Part shown: in pieces, positions 36,901 through 45,850 of the stretch
Layout of the letters: each line of letters starts with the position of its first letter
Position numbering within the stretch: the first letter of the stretch is position 1
Origin: Algoriphagus halophilus
GTDB lineage: Bacteria; Bacteroidota; Bacteroidia; Cytophagales; Cyclobacteriaceae
DNA: 64,000 nucleotides
Assembly: GCF_900129785.1 (NCBI RefSeq)
Contig: NZ_FSRC01000004.1
Span: 1-64,000, forward strand
Direction: 5' to 3'
Made by a program: the position numbers and the translations under genes
The notes under the pieces: model-generated
Databases searched by the model: none
Seen by the model: only the letters and a program-made list of their open reading frames with translations
What the model was told of the DNA's origin: nothing

Positions 36901-38278
36901 ACTTCAAAATAATACTTTAAAGGAAATCCAGGAGACAGGGGTTTTTGACATGACTAAGTTATCCTTAGTCAACCCTGTAATTGACATTTACTTGGATTCT
37001 GCGGAAAAAGAAGTAAAGGCCAAGCCTGTAAAACCAAAAAATAAAGAAGGGTTAATTCAAACCGTACTTTTGCAAGATATCCTCGTTCAAAATGGCAAGT
37101 TTACTTTATATAATAAGGAATTAGGTCCCATTGAGCATCTGGCTTTTGATGGGGTAAATGTGGAATTGGCGGAACTGAATTTTAATTTGATAGGGAAGGA
37201 TCAAAAAATAAGTCCACAGTTCCTACTGGAAAGAGACCATAGTTTATCCTTGACAAACTACGTGTATTATAGTTCCGATAGTCTCAATAGAGTTGAAATA
37301 GGAAAGCTTAGTTTGCTAGATGATGATCTAATAGTAGAGGATATCAAAGTAGGTCCGACAATTGGGAGATATAATTATTTGAACCAACAAGGTTTTCAAT
37401 CCGATGCGATCGATGCAGAAATAAAAAAGGTCACTTTATTGAATATTGATTTTAATGAGTATTTCCTGAATAATAAAGTAAGGGCTCAGGGCTTAATTTT
37501 GGATAGCTTGAGTTTGGATGTGTTTAGAGATAAACGCTTACCAATAAAAGAAGGTGTCTATAAACCCATGCCACAAGCCTTGATGAGGAATTCACCAATT
37601 GATTTGGAGGTTGATTCGGTAAAAGTGAACGGTGGCCTAATCAGGTATGAAGAGTTTGGCCCTAAGTCCATGCTACCTGGGATGATTTCTTTTAATCAAG
37701 TTGATGCAAAATTGGCTCCCTTTATTTTAACGAAGAGTGAGCAAGATTACCCAGTTATGAGTACGAAATTACATGCTACCAGTAAATTGATGGGGCAAGG
37801 GGATGTTCAGCTAGAGGCGACCTTATTTTATGATGATCCCTATCCGATGGAAGTGGATATCTCATTGGGTGAATTGGATTTGACCACTCTAAATAATATG
37901 CTTTCTAGGGGTGTGTTTGTAAGGGTGTTAGATGGGAGAGTAACTGATGGGGAATGGAATTTCAAGGTAAATGATGATGTAGCGCAAGGGAAGATGAATT
38001 TCCATTATGAAGATTTGAAAATCGAATTTTTGGATAGTTTAACCTTGGAGCGGGGTACAGGGAAGCTCAACTTAATGACCTTTATTGCAAACACGATAAC
38101 CAAGAATTCTAATCCCAGAAAATTTTTCAATAAACGAGTAACGGCCACAATTTATAATGAGCGAGATAAATCCAAATTCATTTTTGGAGGTTGGTGGAGA
38201 GCTACATTTAGTGGACTAAAAGGAAGTCTAGGTTTAGGTCAGCCAAAGGTGCCAAAAAGAAGGGAAGAAGAAGAGTAA
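33926..38278 (+). CDS. AsmA/TamB-like large membrane-anchored protein
   Basis: 1450 residues, with one N-terminal transmembrane helix (about residues 18-38) and a long beta-rich periplasmic body. Residues near the start (INDATDDVYQIEFNRINFSLI) resemble AsmA/DUF748-type proteins that bridge the envelope and are thought to conduct lipids. Inside, a module recurs about every 190-230 residues, with lines such as KIGKFDLNDGEVQFKN, EIDSLSFSEGIIKYENFSG, QDILVQNGKFTLYNKELG and DSVKVNGGLIRYEEFG. The C-terminus is basic (RREEEE after a Gly/Lys stretch). The family call is by architecture, so function is tentative. Confidence 0.6.
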   Translation: MSEKVHHTKSAHPFRKKLLKWIMIAFLGLLFLEFVFYFGSNLLLSNWARNKINDATDDVYQIEFNRINFSLIRRGVFLDGIIMKPVEGVVAKPGQTLFDFTLDELAFKGLWYSFSENIFYIGKLEFDNPNINMDLPEDRSGNLQQVDSVKINKVSPVKELEEEVKKSIEKMKLNALVVRSLEINHADLFFLNFLSQSSLEANNTKLLVRDINLTTQEEWETPFNARGFEFDLENVLFPLPDNVHKITADKVFISSLTNQVDLRNFELSGDKKKESKAYYSAKLNALRIGNVDLNQAFMTSRLLVDEIVMEDPLFKVERLTKADKDSTSRGDLNELIDGVLESIYVKELSINDGKFITSNAIDTLKNRIDIEGLDFKMIEFYLGDDESKKQNQFFYGEDASMEIRDASLYLSDEVHLIRGEKISVSSFKDEIEVDNVSFQPREGALQEKDPDHIIRIFLPKVALTKANLKLLYNERKFEMDELMLNSPKVEFVERRKKENQPSQNVSIKDLLEGYLSDVKIGKFDLNDGEVQFKNEAGERTNDIGFERFSLELDEVFFQPNSTKSISDFLFAKDVVLSLEKYRLKLRDNLHEFKADHVTIDSKDSLLSISGLSISPENPNQVQQILDAYGKSVILDIRIPEFRAEGFNMRAAFEEEKLIIQQILIPEPELFMSRFRKKRSSNSSASLESSVEIKNLLTSYFNVIEIDSLSFSEGIIKYENFSGPKDIAFQEDNLSLKLKGFYVDNTGYEREGDRTFFSEEIDLRLKNYAFNLAGGNYRATTNNLSFNSIDQSIIIDSLELVPGPDLENKLALSLDLPQVAFNGVDIESFLFENVLDLNKLKVTGGRINIEIDKDYEQEEKEENEQKKSLPKSIELIKIDSIEAVNSTLGINFRSGTNEAQSIQTNFDLGILGFNFDSTANTKEDLSGLFSQINLSLQDFSFALPDSIHTIQFSSVNVDNSVDATIFSNFQVIPKSTTIAPGSPIISARIESLSLQNNTLKEIQETGVFDMTKLSLVNPVIDIYLDSAEKEVKAKPVKPKNKEGLIQTVLLQDILVQNGKFTLYNKELGPIEHLAFDGVNVELAELNFNLIGKDQKISPQFLLERDHSLSLTNYVYYSSDSLNRVEIGKLSLLDDDLIVEDIKVGPTIGRYNYLNQQGFQSDAIDAEIKKVTLLNIDFNEYFLNNKVRAQGLILDSLSLDVFRDKRLPIKEGVYKPMPQALMRNSPIDLEVDSVKVNGGLIRYEEFGPKSMLPGMISFNQVDAKLAPFILTKSEQDYPVMSTKLHATSKLMGQGDVQLEATLFYDDPYPMEVDISLGELDLTTLNNMLSRGVFVRVLDGRVTDGEWNFKVNDDVAQGKMNFHYEDLKIEFLDSLTLERGTGKLNLMTFIANTITKNSNPRKFFNKRVTATIYNERDKSKFIFGGWWRATFSGLKGSLGLGQPKVPKRREEEE

Positions 38279-38296
38279 TACTCTATTCAAGACAAA

Positions 38297-38340
38297 TAAA
38301 AATCCCCCTTTGATCTACTTGATTAAAGGGGGATTTTTTA
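38297..38340. terminator. Bidirectional terminator between convergent genes
   Basis: A 14-bp stem (AAAAATCCCCCTTT and its complement) with an A-run on one side and a T-run on the other. It serves both the AsmA-like gene and the giant surface-protein gene on the minus strand. Confidence 0.85.
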
Positions 38341-38347
38341 GATGTTT

Positions 38348-41300
38348 TTATTTCCGTATTAATTTGAGTTGTTCACTCTGATCTCCCCAAATAAGTTGGA
38401 CAATATGCATTCCAGAGATGGCTGTTTCCAGATAGGAATTTACAGCTCGGTTTACTTCTTCGACAGAATTAGCAGAATAACTAACATTAATCCCTCTTAC
38501 ATCTGAAATTCGAACAATGATTGGTTCATCATGATAATTGGATGGATTGATTAAACCGACTGTTACATTTGATCTCAGTTCACTAGGATTAGGATAGATG
38601 ATCCAATTGGACTCACCCTTCAAGCTTGGAACTTGGATGGCTCTAGTGACGCTATAAGTAAACGTGTCTTCAAAATCCACTTGCTTTAATCGATAGAAAA
38701 TATTACCTCCATAACCTGGGAGTTGAGTATCTGTAAAGGTATAATCAGTTTGGCTATCCTTATATCCTTGACCTGCTACTTCTCCTATTTTTTCCCAATT
38801 GTTGGCGTCCCCAATGGATCTTTCTACTTCGAATTTCGCATTTGCCCATTCCTTAGAGGTTGCCCAAGATAGTTGCCCATTACGGTTAACTTCATCAAAC
38901 TTCGTTTCAAAATAGAGGTATTCTACTTGGAGGATTTTGAAGTTTTTGAAAACAATGTAAATGATTCCATCTCCTCCTTTACCTCCGCCATTATATCCAG
39001 CGCCTCCACCAGATCCAGTTTTATCTACTCCGGAATAACCTATCCCATTTGTATTTAAAATATCAAGATTTCCATCTCCTCCTAATTTGGTTTCATCTAC
39101 TAAGGATTTCCCTCCTTCTCCAATTTTTTCTGTTCCATTAAAATATTCACCAATACCTCCACCACCGGCACCATAATATCTTATAGTGTCTCCAAGGCTC
39201 AGTGTTACTGCATCTCCTCCTCTACCACCTTCTCCTTGACCGGCTCCGGCTGCTTTTCCGTGCTGACCATCTTCAGCAGGAGCTGGTTTCCAAGGAATAA
39301 GTCCACCACCACCACCACCGGCAATTGCATTTTGTGGATCATTGTAATCCCCGTTTCCTCCAGCATTGCCATTGTATATCACATCGGGAGTTCCTGAATA
39401 AGTAAGTGGAATAGCATTTCCGCCTGATCCAAAAGACTTATTTGGTGCAGGAGTTGCTCCACCACCACCTCCAGAAGAACCGTTACCTCCAGCGTTAACA
39501 ATTTGGGATCCACCACCGCCTCCACCTGATACAAAGATATCAATTGAATTTCCATCAATTTCCCCTGTAAATTCAGATGCTTCACCATTAGTACCAGGTC
39601 TTTCACCTACTCCAGCACCAGGTCCCCCTTGTCCAACTTCAAGTCCAAAAGTAGTTCCAACAGGTAGTCCATATGGATTTGTAGTAGAGAAGGTTTGAAC
39701 AATCATTGCACCAGAACCACCTCCACCAGAACCTTCGCCACTTCCGCCACCACCTCCGCCACTTCCTACATATACAGTGAACTCAGATAATCCTTCAGGT
39801 GCCGTCCAAGTACCATCACAAGTATACTCGATAACTGTGTTTCCTGATTTTGACCCATCATCAATAACAGTTATACAGTCGGTGTCATCTGCGTCAGGAC
39901 AAGAATAAGAAATAACAACTAGTCCATTACCTCCTTTAAATCCTGTTCCGTTTGATGAACCCCCGCCACCTCCTGGTGATTTACCGGCCGTTCCTGAGGT
40001 ACCACCAGAACCGCCTATACCTCCAAGTGGCCCGCCGCCGTCACCTCCTTTATTACCTACTGAGTTTGTCCCATCCTCTCCTGAGTGCCTTGTGTCATAA
40101 TTACCACTTTCTCCTTTAGCAAATGATGTCGAAAGACCGCTATTACCACCCCCGGCATAAACTAGGCTATTTCCTTGTTGGTCAGAAATATTTGAGTCTC
40201 TTGTAACATAAGACATACCGCCATTTGTATTTTCAGAACCACCAGCACCTACAATAACACCCAATGGTTCTCCAGGGGTAACTGGAATATTAGTACGTAT
40301 AGAATATGCACCGCCACCACCACCAACGGCAGCGTTTCCTTTACCACCACCGCCACCACCGCCATAAACTTCAATAGTTATACTATATACATTTGCAGGA
40401 ACATAGAATGTACTACTGGTAGAATATACTGCTGCACAAATTCCAAAGTAAGTTGTAGGAGGATCAGGTAAAGTTACTGTACACTGATCTGTTGTTTTCT
40501 TGAGACTTAAGATTTTAACAGTATATGTTTCGGTATTATCATTGATTGCATTCGTTAGGAAACTACCTTTTCCATTATTTACTGATACATTGACTGGACC
40601 AACTTGAGTAAAAGAACCTGCACCTTCTGCAATTTCATATACAACTTCATAGGTGCCATTCGATAAAATTGTAGGATCTCCATACATAGTTATTGTGGCA
40701 GATCCACCTATTGTAGTTGCTGAAACTGAAGTGACAGCAGTTAAGGTATAGTCTGGAGAAACTTCGATGGTTCCCGTAGCCTCTAATCCATTGATACAAT
40801 CACCGATTAAGGGAATACTATAGGTTTGTGCTCCAATTGTTGGACTAGTTGCAGTACCTGAAAAAGTAATTAAGCCAGTATTTATATCAAATGATGCATT
40901 AATACCATCTGGTAATCCAACGGGCGTTCCTATACCCGTAACACCATTAGTAGATTGTGTAAATGGTGTCAATATTGGACTACTTATACAGACACTTGGA
41001 TAAGCTACTGAAGTAGGGCCTACAGTTGCTAGAGGCGTGACTGTAATGGTTCCAGTAGCAAGTGTTGTTCCGCATCCTCCAGTTAATGGAATAGAATAAT
41101 TGAAGGTGCCTGACTCAGAAGGTGTTCCAGATATAGTTATTACATCACCTGACCAAGTAGCTAATACACCTGCAGGTAATCCGTTCACTCCTGTGTCATC
41201 TCCGTCATTAGAAATCCCAGTTGCTCCTGTAGTAGCAATGGTAATATCTGTAAGAGCAGAATTGATGCAAAGTGTTGGGTCAGAAGAAGGGGCTCCAGCT

Positions 41301-44300
41301 GTATTATCAGGAGTGACAAATATAGAGCCCGTCGCATTCACTATTCCGCATCCTCCTGTCAAAGGAATTGAATAATTGAAAGTTCCGGATTCAGTAGGCG
41401 TTCCGGTAATTGTGATTATATCACCTGACCATGAGGCCGATACCCCCACAGGCAAACCATTAACACCTGTATCATCCCCGTCATTTGAAATTCCGGTAGC
41501 ACCAGTAGTAGCAATTGTGATATCAGTTAAAGGAGTATCAATACAAAGCGTTGGTTCAGAAGAAGGTATGTTAGCTGTATTGTCTGGAGTCACAGTAATT
41601 GTTCCTGTAGCTTCTACTATTCCACATCCTCCAATCAAAGGTATAGCATAGTTAAAGGTTCCTGACTCGGAAGGACTCCCCGAAATAGTAATAATGTCGC
41701 CTGACCAAGAGGCTGATACCCCAGCAGGTAAACCATTTATACCTGTATTGTCCCCATCATTTGAAATTCCCGTAGCACCAGTAGTAGCAATAGTAATATC
41801 AGCTAACGGAGTATTGATACAAAGAGTTGGATCCGAAGAAGGAGTTGAGGCTGTGTTATCTATACTAACCGTAAATGCTCCCGAAGTACTAGATATCACA
41901 TTTGGTCCACAATCACTTGAAACTTCTACAAAATAGAATGTGGTTGTTCCTTGAGCTGTAGTAGGTGGAGTAAATGTATTAGAGTCCGTTCCAACCATAG
42001 TTACATCCGGTCCGGTTGTGGATGCAGTTGAATTACTGTACCATTGGTAATGGATAGTTCCTGTTCCAATAGCATTTACTGAAATAGGGTTAAAGGTTTC
42101 AACATCACAAATGGTTTGGCCAGCTAGACTCTCATTTTCTATTTCTGTTAGAGGAGTAACTGTAAATGCTCCCGATACATCTGTTGGTATGGTTCCGCAA
42201 TTACTGGATGCCACAGCATAATAATAATAGGTTCCAACCTCATCCGAAGGAGGAGTATAATCCTCACTAATCGCACTTGGTATCAACGTTCCACCAGTAT
42301 TGCTTGGAGTAGTATTTTTGTACCATTGATAAGTTACTGTGCCTTCCCCAGAGGCTAAAACAGATAATGTTGGAAATGGATCCCCTAAACACTCTGTTTC
42401 ATCAGAAGTGGATGGGTTTATATCGATGACAGTTTTAGGAGGGTTTACTCTAAATTCTCCTGAGACTGAAGAAGTCTCTATTCCACAATTTCCAGTAACC
42501 ACAACATAATAATAGGAAATACCTTCAGTTGAAGAAGGTGGTGTGAATGTAGCTGATGTGGCACCAACTACTGCAGTACCCCCCGAATTTGTTTGTGTTG
42601 GCACAGAATACCATTGGTATGTTAAATCTCCGCCTTCTGCTACTACTGATAAAGGATTAAAACCATCTCCAAAACATTCTACTCTATCTGAATTATCTGG
42701 TTGAGTAGTTATAGCCGTTATAGGGTCTACAATGAACGCTCCTGAAATATTTGAAGTAACAGTAGGCCCGCAATCACTTGAAACTTCAACATAATAGTAT
42801 AAAGTGCCTAAGGTAGAGGCATCCGGTGTATAAGATGAGGAATTTGACCCAACAGGAGTCCCCCCTGAATTAGTTGGTGTAGAGGTACTATACCATTGAT
42901 AATTTAGGGTACCTGTACCACTTGCTGAAATGGATATTGGAGAAAATGATGTCTGTCCAATACAAGCTGATTGCGCTGAAAGGTTTTCAGAGTCAATGGA
43001 AGTAGCAGGGTTAACAGTAATTGCACCTGAAACATCAGAAGTCAAAGTACTACAATCACTTGTTATTTCTACAAAGTAGTAAAGTGTACCGACAGTTGTT
43101 GAAGGGGGAGTAAAATTTGGAGAGTCAGTTCCTACAGGTGTTACCTCTGGACCGGAAATAGAATTAGTCGTATTACTGTACCACTGATAAGTTAGTGTTC
43201 CAGTTCCACTTGCTAATACTTGTAATTGATTAAATCCAACACCAATACATTGAGTTTGGTCTATAGAAGATGGATGAGTATCTATTACCGTTTCAGGAGT
43301 AACGATAATTTCAACGACATCAGACGTGGCCTGCCCACAGACAGAGCTTGAAGCAACAGCATAATAGAACATGCTTCCATCTACGTCTGTAGGAGGAGAA
43401 TAAGTATTTCCAGTCCCCACAGAGGTTCCTCCGATAGTACTATTGGAAGTATTTGAAAACCACTCATAGGTAAAAGTCCCAGTACCGGTTGCTGAAACAG
43501 TCAAGTCGACTGGAATATCATCTTGGCAATAAGTTGCGCCGACGGGCTGAGAGTCTATTGTAGTTTCAGGAGTAACGATAATTTCAACGACATCAGAGGT
43601 GGCTTGCCCGCAGACAGAGCTTGAAGCAACAGCATAATAGAACATGCTTCCATCTACGTCTGTAGGAGGAGAATAAGTATTTCCAGTCCCCACAGAGGTT
43701 CCTCCGATAGTACTATTGGAAGTATTTGAAAACCACTCATAGGTAAAAGTCCCAGTACCGGTTGCTGAAACAGTCAAGTCGACTGGAGTATCATCTTGGC
43801 AATAAGTTGCGCCGACAGGCTGAGAGTCTATTGTAGTTTCAGGAGTAACGATAATTTCAACGACATCAGACGTGGCTTGCCCGCAGACGGAGCTTGAAGC
43901 AACAGCATAATAGAACCTGCTTCCATCTACGTCTGTAGGAGGAGTATAAGTATTTCCAGTTCCCACAGAGGTTCCTCCGATAGTACTATTGGAAGTATTT
44001 GAAAACCACTCATAGGTAATAGTTCCTGTACCGGTTGCTAAAACTGTTAAATCGACTGGAGTATCATCTTTGCAATATGTTGCGCCAATAGGATGAGTGT
44101 CTATTGTTGTTTCGGCAGTAATGTTAATAGTGCCTGTTGTGCTAAGGGTTACACCATATCCTGTTGTGATATTAATATTATAGGTGCCACTACTTGTTGG
44201 AGTTCCTGAAAAGGTAAGAATTCCAGAACCACTAGTAAAAAAGGGGGTAATACCTGAAGGTAAATTTGTAACTGTTGCAGTGGAACCAGTTGGAACAGAA

Positions 44301-45010
44301 TAGATTATGCCTGTAATCGGAGATCCTTCACACACTGTTTGGTTATCCGTCCCTGTCGCCGATGTAAGTGCTATATATGAAATTCTGATTTGACCATTTC
44401 CTCCTCTTGGTCTTGTTGTGTTAGATTGACCAGAACCGCCTCCACCTCCTCCTGGATTTGAACCTATTGTACCTGCAATGGTATTTGCACCTCCAGCGCC
44501 TCCTGTTCCACCATTTCCAGCAGCATTTCCTCCGTTGCCACCAGAACTTCCTGATTTAATATTCCCAGCTGAACCTACTAATTGAGATTCATTTCCTACA
44601 GTGGCTATACCACCGGCTCCACCATTTCCATTATCAGTCCCTTTTGTTCCGCCACCTGCAGAAACTAAAATAGGACCAGATCCAAAGGAAGATAAGCCTC
44701 CATTAGAATTGCTTGCTCCTGCACCCACAACATATGGATAAGAACTCAAAAATGGAGACGAAATATTAGATCTTGAATAGGAACCTCCGCCGCCACCGCC
44801 ACCACGGTCATTTCCTCCTGATCCACCTGCCCCCCAAGCCTCAACTTTCAAAACTTTCACTCCTGGAGGAACAGTGAAAGTCCCTGATCCAGGTGTTGTA
44901 ATTGTCTGTGTCTGAGCTGCTAAAAAATTTGAAAATACCATTCCAAGCATCATTCCAAGCAGAAAGATGGGTTGAAAAAGTATTTTAGGTAAAAAGTGTT
45001 TCAGACGCAT
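38348..45010 (-). CDS. Giant glycine-rich, Ig-like repeat surface protein with T9SS sorting domain
   Basis: 2220 residues. A signal peptide ends near LAAQ (about residue 33). Glycine-rich beta-solenoid-like domains lie at about 37-215, 1525-1705 and 1725-2020. Between them is an array of Ig-like modules: first a 92-residue-class unit ending in TTG, then three near-identical 91-residue units (TYEWFSNTSNSTIGG), about five diverged units (TYQWYSNT type), and three 92-residue units (TIATTGATGISNDGD). The C-terminus (WIIYPNPSE to QLKLIRK) is a type A T9SS sorting domain, so the protein should be exported and anchored on the cell surface. Roles in adhesion or matrix are plausible but unproven. Confidence 0.88.
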   Translation of the reverse strand: MRLKHFLPKILFQPIFLLGMMLGMVFSNFLAAQTQTITTPGSGTFTVPPGVKVLKVEAWGAGGSGGNDRGGGGGGGSYSRSNISSPFLSSYPYVVGAGASNSNGGLSSFGSGPILVSAGGGTKGTDNGNGGAGGIATVGNESQLVGSAGNIKSGSSGGNGGNAAGNGGTGGAGGANTIAGTIGSNPGGGGGGSGQSNTTRPRGGNGQIRISYIALTSATGTDNQTVCEGSPITGIIYSVPTGSTATVTNLPSGITPFFTSGSGILTFSGTPTSSGTYNINITTGYGVTLSTTGTINITAETTIDTHPIGATYCKDDTPVDLTVLATGTGTITYEWFSNTSNSTIGGTSVGTGNTYTPPTDVDGSRFYYAVASSSVCGQATSDVVEIIVTPETTIDSQPVGATYCQDDTPVDLTVSATGTGTFTYEWFSNTSNSTIGGTSVGTGNTYSPPTDVDGSMFYYAVASSSVCGQATSDVVEIIVTPETTIDSQPVGATYCQDDIPVDLTVSATGTGTFTYEWFSNTSNSTIGGTSVGTGNTYSPPTDVDGSMFYYAVASSSVCGQATSDVVEIIVTPETVIDTHPSSIDQTQCIGVGFNQLQVLASGTGTLTYQWYSNTTNSISGPEVTPVGTDSPNFTPPSTTVGTLYYFVEITSDCSTLTSDVSGAITVNPATSIDSENLSAQSACIGQTSFSPISISASGTGTLNYQWYSTSTPTNSGGTPVGSNSSSYTPDASTLGTLYYYVEVSSDCGPTVTSNISGAFIVDPITAITTQPDNSDRVECFGDGFNPLSVVAEGGDLTYQWYSVPTQTNSGGTAVVGATSATFTPPSSTEGISYYYVVVTGNCGIETSSVSGEFRVNPPKTVIDINPSTSDETECLGDPFPTLSVLASGEGTVTYQWYKNTTPSNTGGTLIPSAISEDYTPPSDEVGTYYYYAVASSNCGTIPTDVSGAFTVTPLTEIENESLAGQTICDVETFNPISVNAIGTGTIHYQWYSNSTASTTGPDVTMVGTDSNTFTPPTTAQGTTTFYFVEVSSDCGPNVISSTSGAFTVSIDNTASTPSSDPTLCINTPLADITIATTGATGISNDGDNTGINGLPAGVSASWSGDIITISGSPSESGTFNYAIPLIGGCGIVEATGTITVTPDNTANIPSSEPTLCIDTPLTDITIATTGATGISNDGDDTGVNGLPVGVSASWSGDIITITGTPTESGTFNYSIPLTGGCGIVNATGSIFVTPDNTAGAPSSDPTLCINSALTDITIATTGATGISNDGDDTGVNGLPAGVLATWSGDVITISGTPSESGTFNYSIPLTGGCGTTLATGTITVTPLATVGPTSVAYPSVCISSPILTPFTQSTNGVTGIGTPVGLPDGINASFDINTGLITFSGTATSPTIGAQTYSIPLIGDCINGLEATGTIEVSPDYTLTAVTSVSATTIGGSATITMYGDPTILSNGTYEVVYEIAEGAGSFTQVGPVNVSVNNGKGSFLTNAINDNTETYTVKILSLKKTTDQCTVTLPDPPTTYFGICAAVYSTSSTFYVPANVYSITIEVYGGGGGGGKGNAAVGGGGGAYSIRTNIPVTPGEPLGVIVGAGGSENTNGGMSYVTRDSNISDQQGNSLVYAGGGNSGLSTSFAKGESGNYDTRHSGEDGTNSVGNKGGDGGGPLGGIGGSGGTSGTAGKSPGGGGGSSNGTGFKGGNGLVVISYSCPDADDTDCITVIDDGSKSGNTVIEYTCDGTWTAPEGLSEFTVYVGSGGGGGGSGEGSGGGGSGAMIVQTFSTTNPYGLPVGTTFGLEVGQGGPGAGVGERPGTNGEASEFTGEIDGNSIDIFVSGGGGGGSQIVNAGGNGSSGGGGGATPAPNKSFGSGGNAIPLTYSGTPDVIYNGNAGGNGDYNDPQNAIAGGGGGGLIPWKPAPAEDGQHGKAAGAGQGEGGRGGDAVTLSLGDTIRYYGAGGGGIGEYFNGTEKIGEGGKSLVDETKLGGDGNLDILNTNGIGYSGVDKTGSGGGAGYNGGGKGGDGIIYIVFKNFKILQVEYLYFETKFDEVNRNGQLSWATSKEWANAKFEVERSIGDANNWEKIGEVAGQGYKDSQTDYTFTDTQLPGYGGNIFYRLKQVDFEDTFTYSVTRAIQVPSLKGESNWIIYPNPSELRSNVTVGLINPSNYHDEPIIVRISDVRGINVSYSANSVEEVNRAVNSYLETAISGMHIVQLIWGDQSEQLKLIRK
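41033..41860 (-). repeat. Three tandem 276-bp repeats inside the giant surface-protein gene
   Basis: Three consecutive 92-codon units encode DNTAxxPSSxPTLCIxxxLxD modules. They keep an exact 276-base period but have diverged at many synonymous sites, so this array is older than the 273-bp array. Confidence 0.85.
43290..44108 (-). repeat. Three near-identical tandem 273-bp repeats inside the giant surface-protein gene
   Basis: Units at 43290-43562, 43563-43835 and 43836-44108 have an exact 273-base (91-codon) period. The first two plus-strand units differ at only a few bases and the third is slightly more diverged. The period is a multiple of three, so copy-number change keeps the frame. Confidence 0.9.
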
Positions 45011-45850
45011 TAATTATTATCTGGTAACAAACATTTCGAATCCATTAAAATGTATTTCAAATATACTATGTTGCTTTTTAGTTTAAAAGAAATTGAACAT
45101 AAATTATTGAATTACAATTAGTAAAGATTCATTCCCGCTAAAACTAAAGAGTTAAATTGACAAGAATAAATTATTGTCTTCCAACCTTGATTTTTTTGTA
45201 AAGTTTCAAATAGGCAATAGAAATTTTTAACTATTATTTTAAAATACAAATATATGCATTTAAGATTCACTTATATGAGTATATATAAAACATTGTTTTG
45301 AATATTAGTAGAAATGGAGCCTAATCTATCTATAATTATATAAAAAACAAATAATGTTCTATTTTAACTAAATTGTATGCAAATAATACTTATTATTTAG
45401 TTATGAGATGTTTTGAAAATTTGGAAACTCAAAAGTGGTCTAAAATTTAGTCAGGATATAAATGCCTTCCCTATTTTTTAAAATTAAGTAGAAATATAAA
45501 TTCCATTCTTATTCTTGTAACTCTTCCTTATACCTGAAGCCTAGTGTCCACTGTCTAATTGAATAACACACTTGTTGGCCTAACATTTTTTAGACAATGA
45601 CCAATGAATTAGGAGTTAAAGGGAGAAAATGGAATATGATTTAGTAATCCTGATCTAGGATAGGGAAAAAATTAATGGATATAGTTATTACAATTTAGGT
45701 CTTAAGGATGATTTGGCAACTTTTTATGAGTTTACAGCTGAAAAAGCATCCTACGATGTGTGTTAGCTTAATGAACCTTTATTCTTCCTCCTCTTAATCT
45801 ACCATTTATTGATTTGTTTGTTCTGATAAAATTGGAAGGGCTAACTAGTT
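45011..45850. other. AT-rich gap between the two glycine-rich surface-protein genes
   Basis: 840 bases without an intact gene. The left end holds a candidate promoter for the giant gene. On the plus strand near 45660-45763 a short stop-free stretch reads INGYSYYNLGLKDDLATFYE, which looks protein-like but has no start, no length and no flanking continuation; it may be a gene remnant. The rest shows nothing I can name. Confidence 0.45.
45058..45065 (-). promoter_or_regulatory. -7 box for the giant surface-protein gene
   Basis: CAAATATA on the plus strand reads TATATTTG on the minus strand, a perfect TAnnTTTG, 48 bases upstream of the ATG. No clear -33 match. Confidence 0.45.

Noticed and set aside
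41100..41936. Three plus-strand open frames in a row opposite the giant surface-protein gene.
   Set aside because: They are antisense shadows repeated because the 276-bp array keeps frame; no start or promoter signals.
43290..44108. CRISPR-like array.
   Set aside because: The repeat unit is 273 bases, contiguous and protein-coding, without spacers or cas genes.
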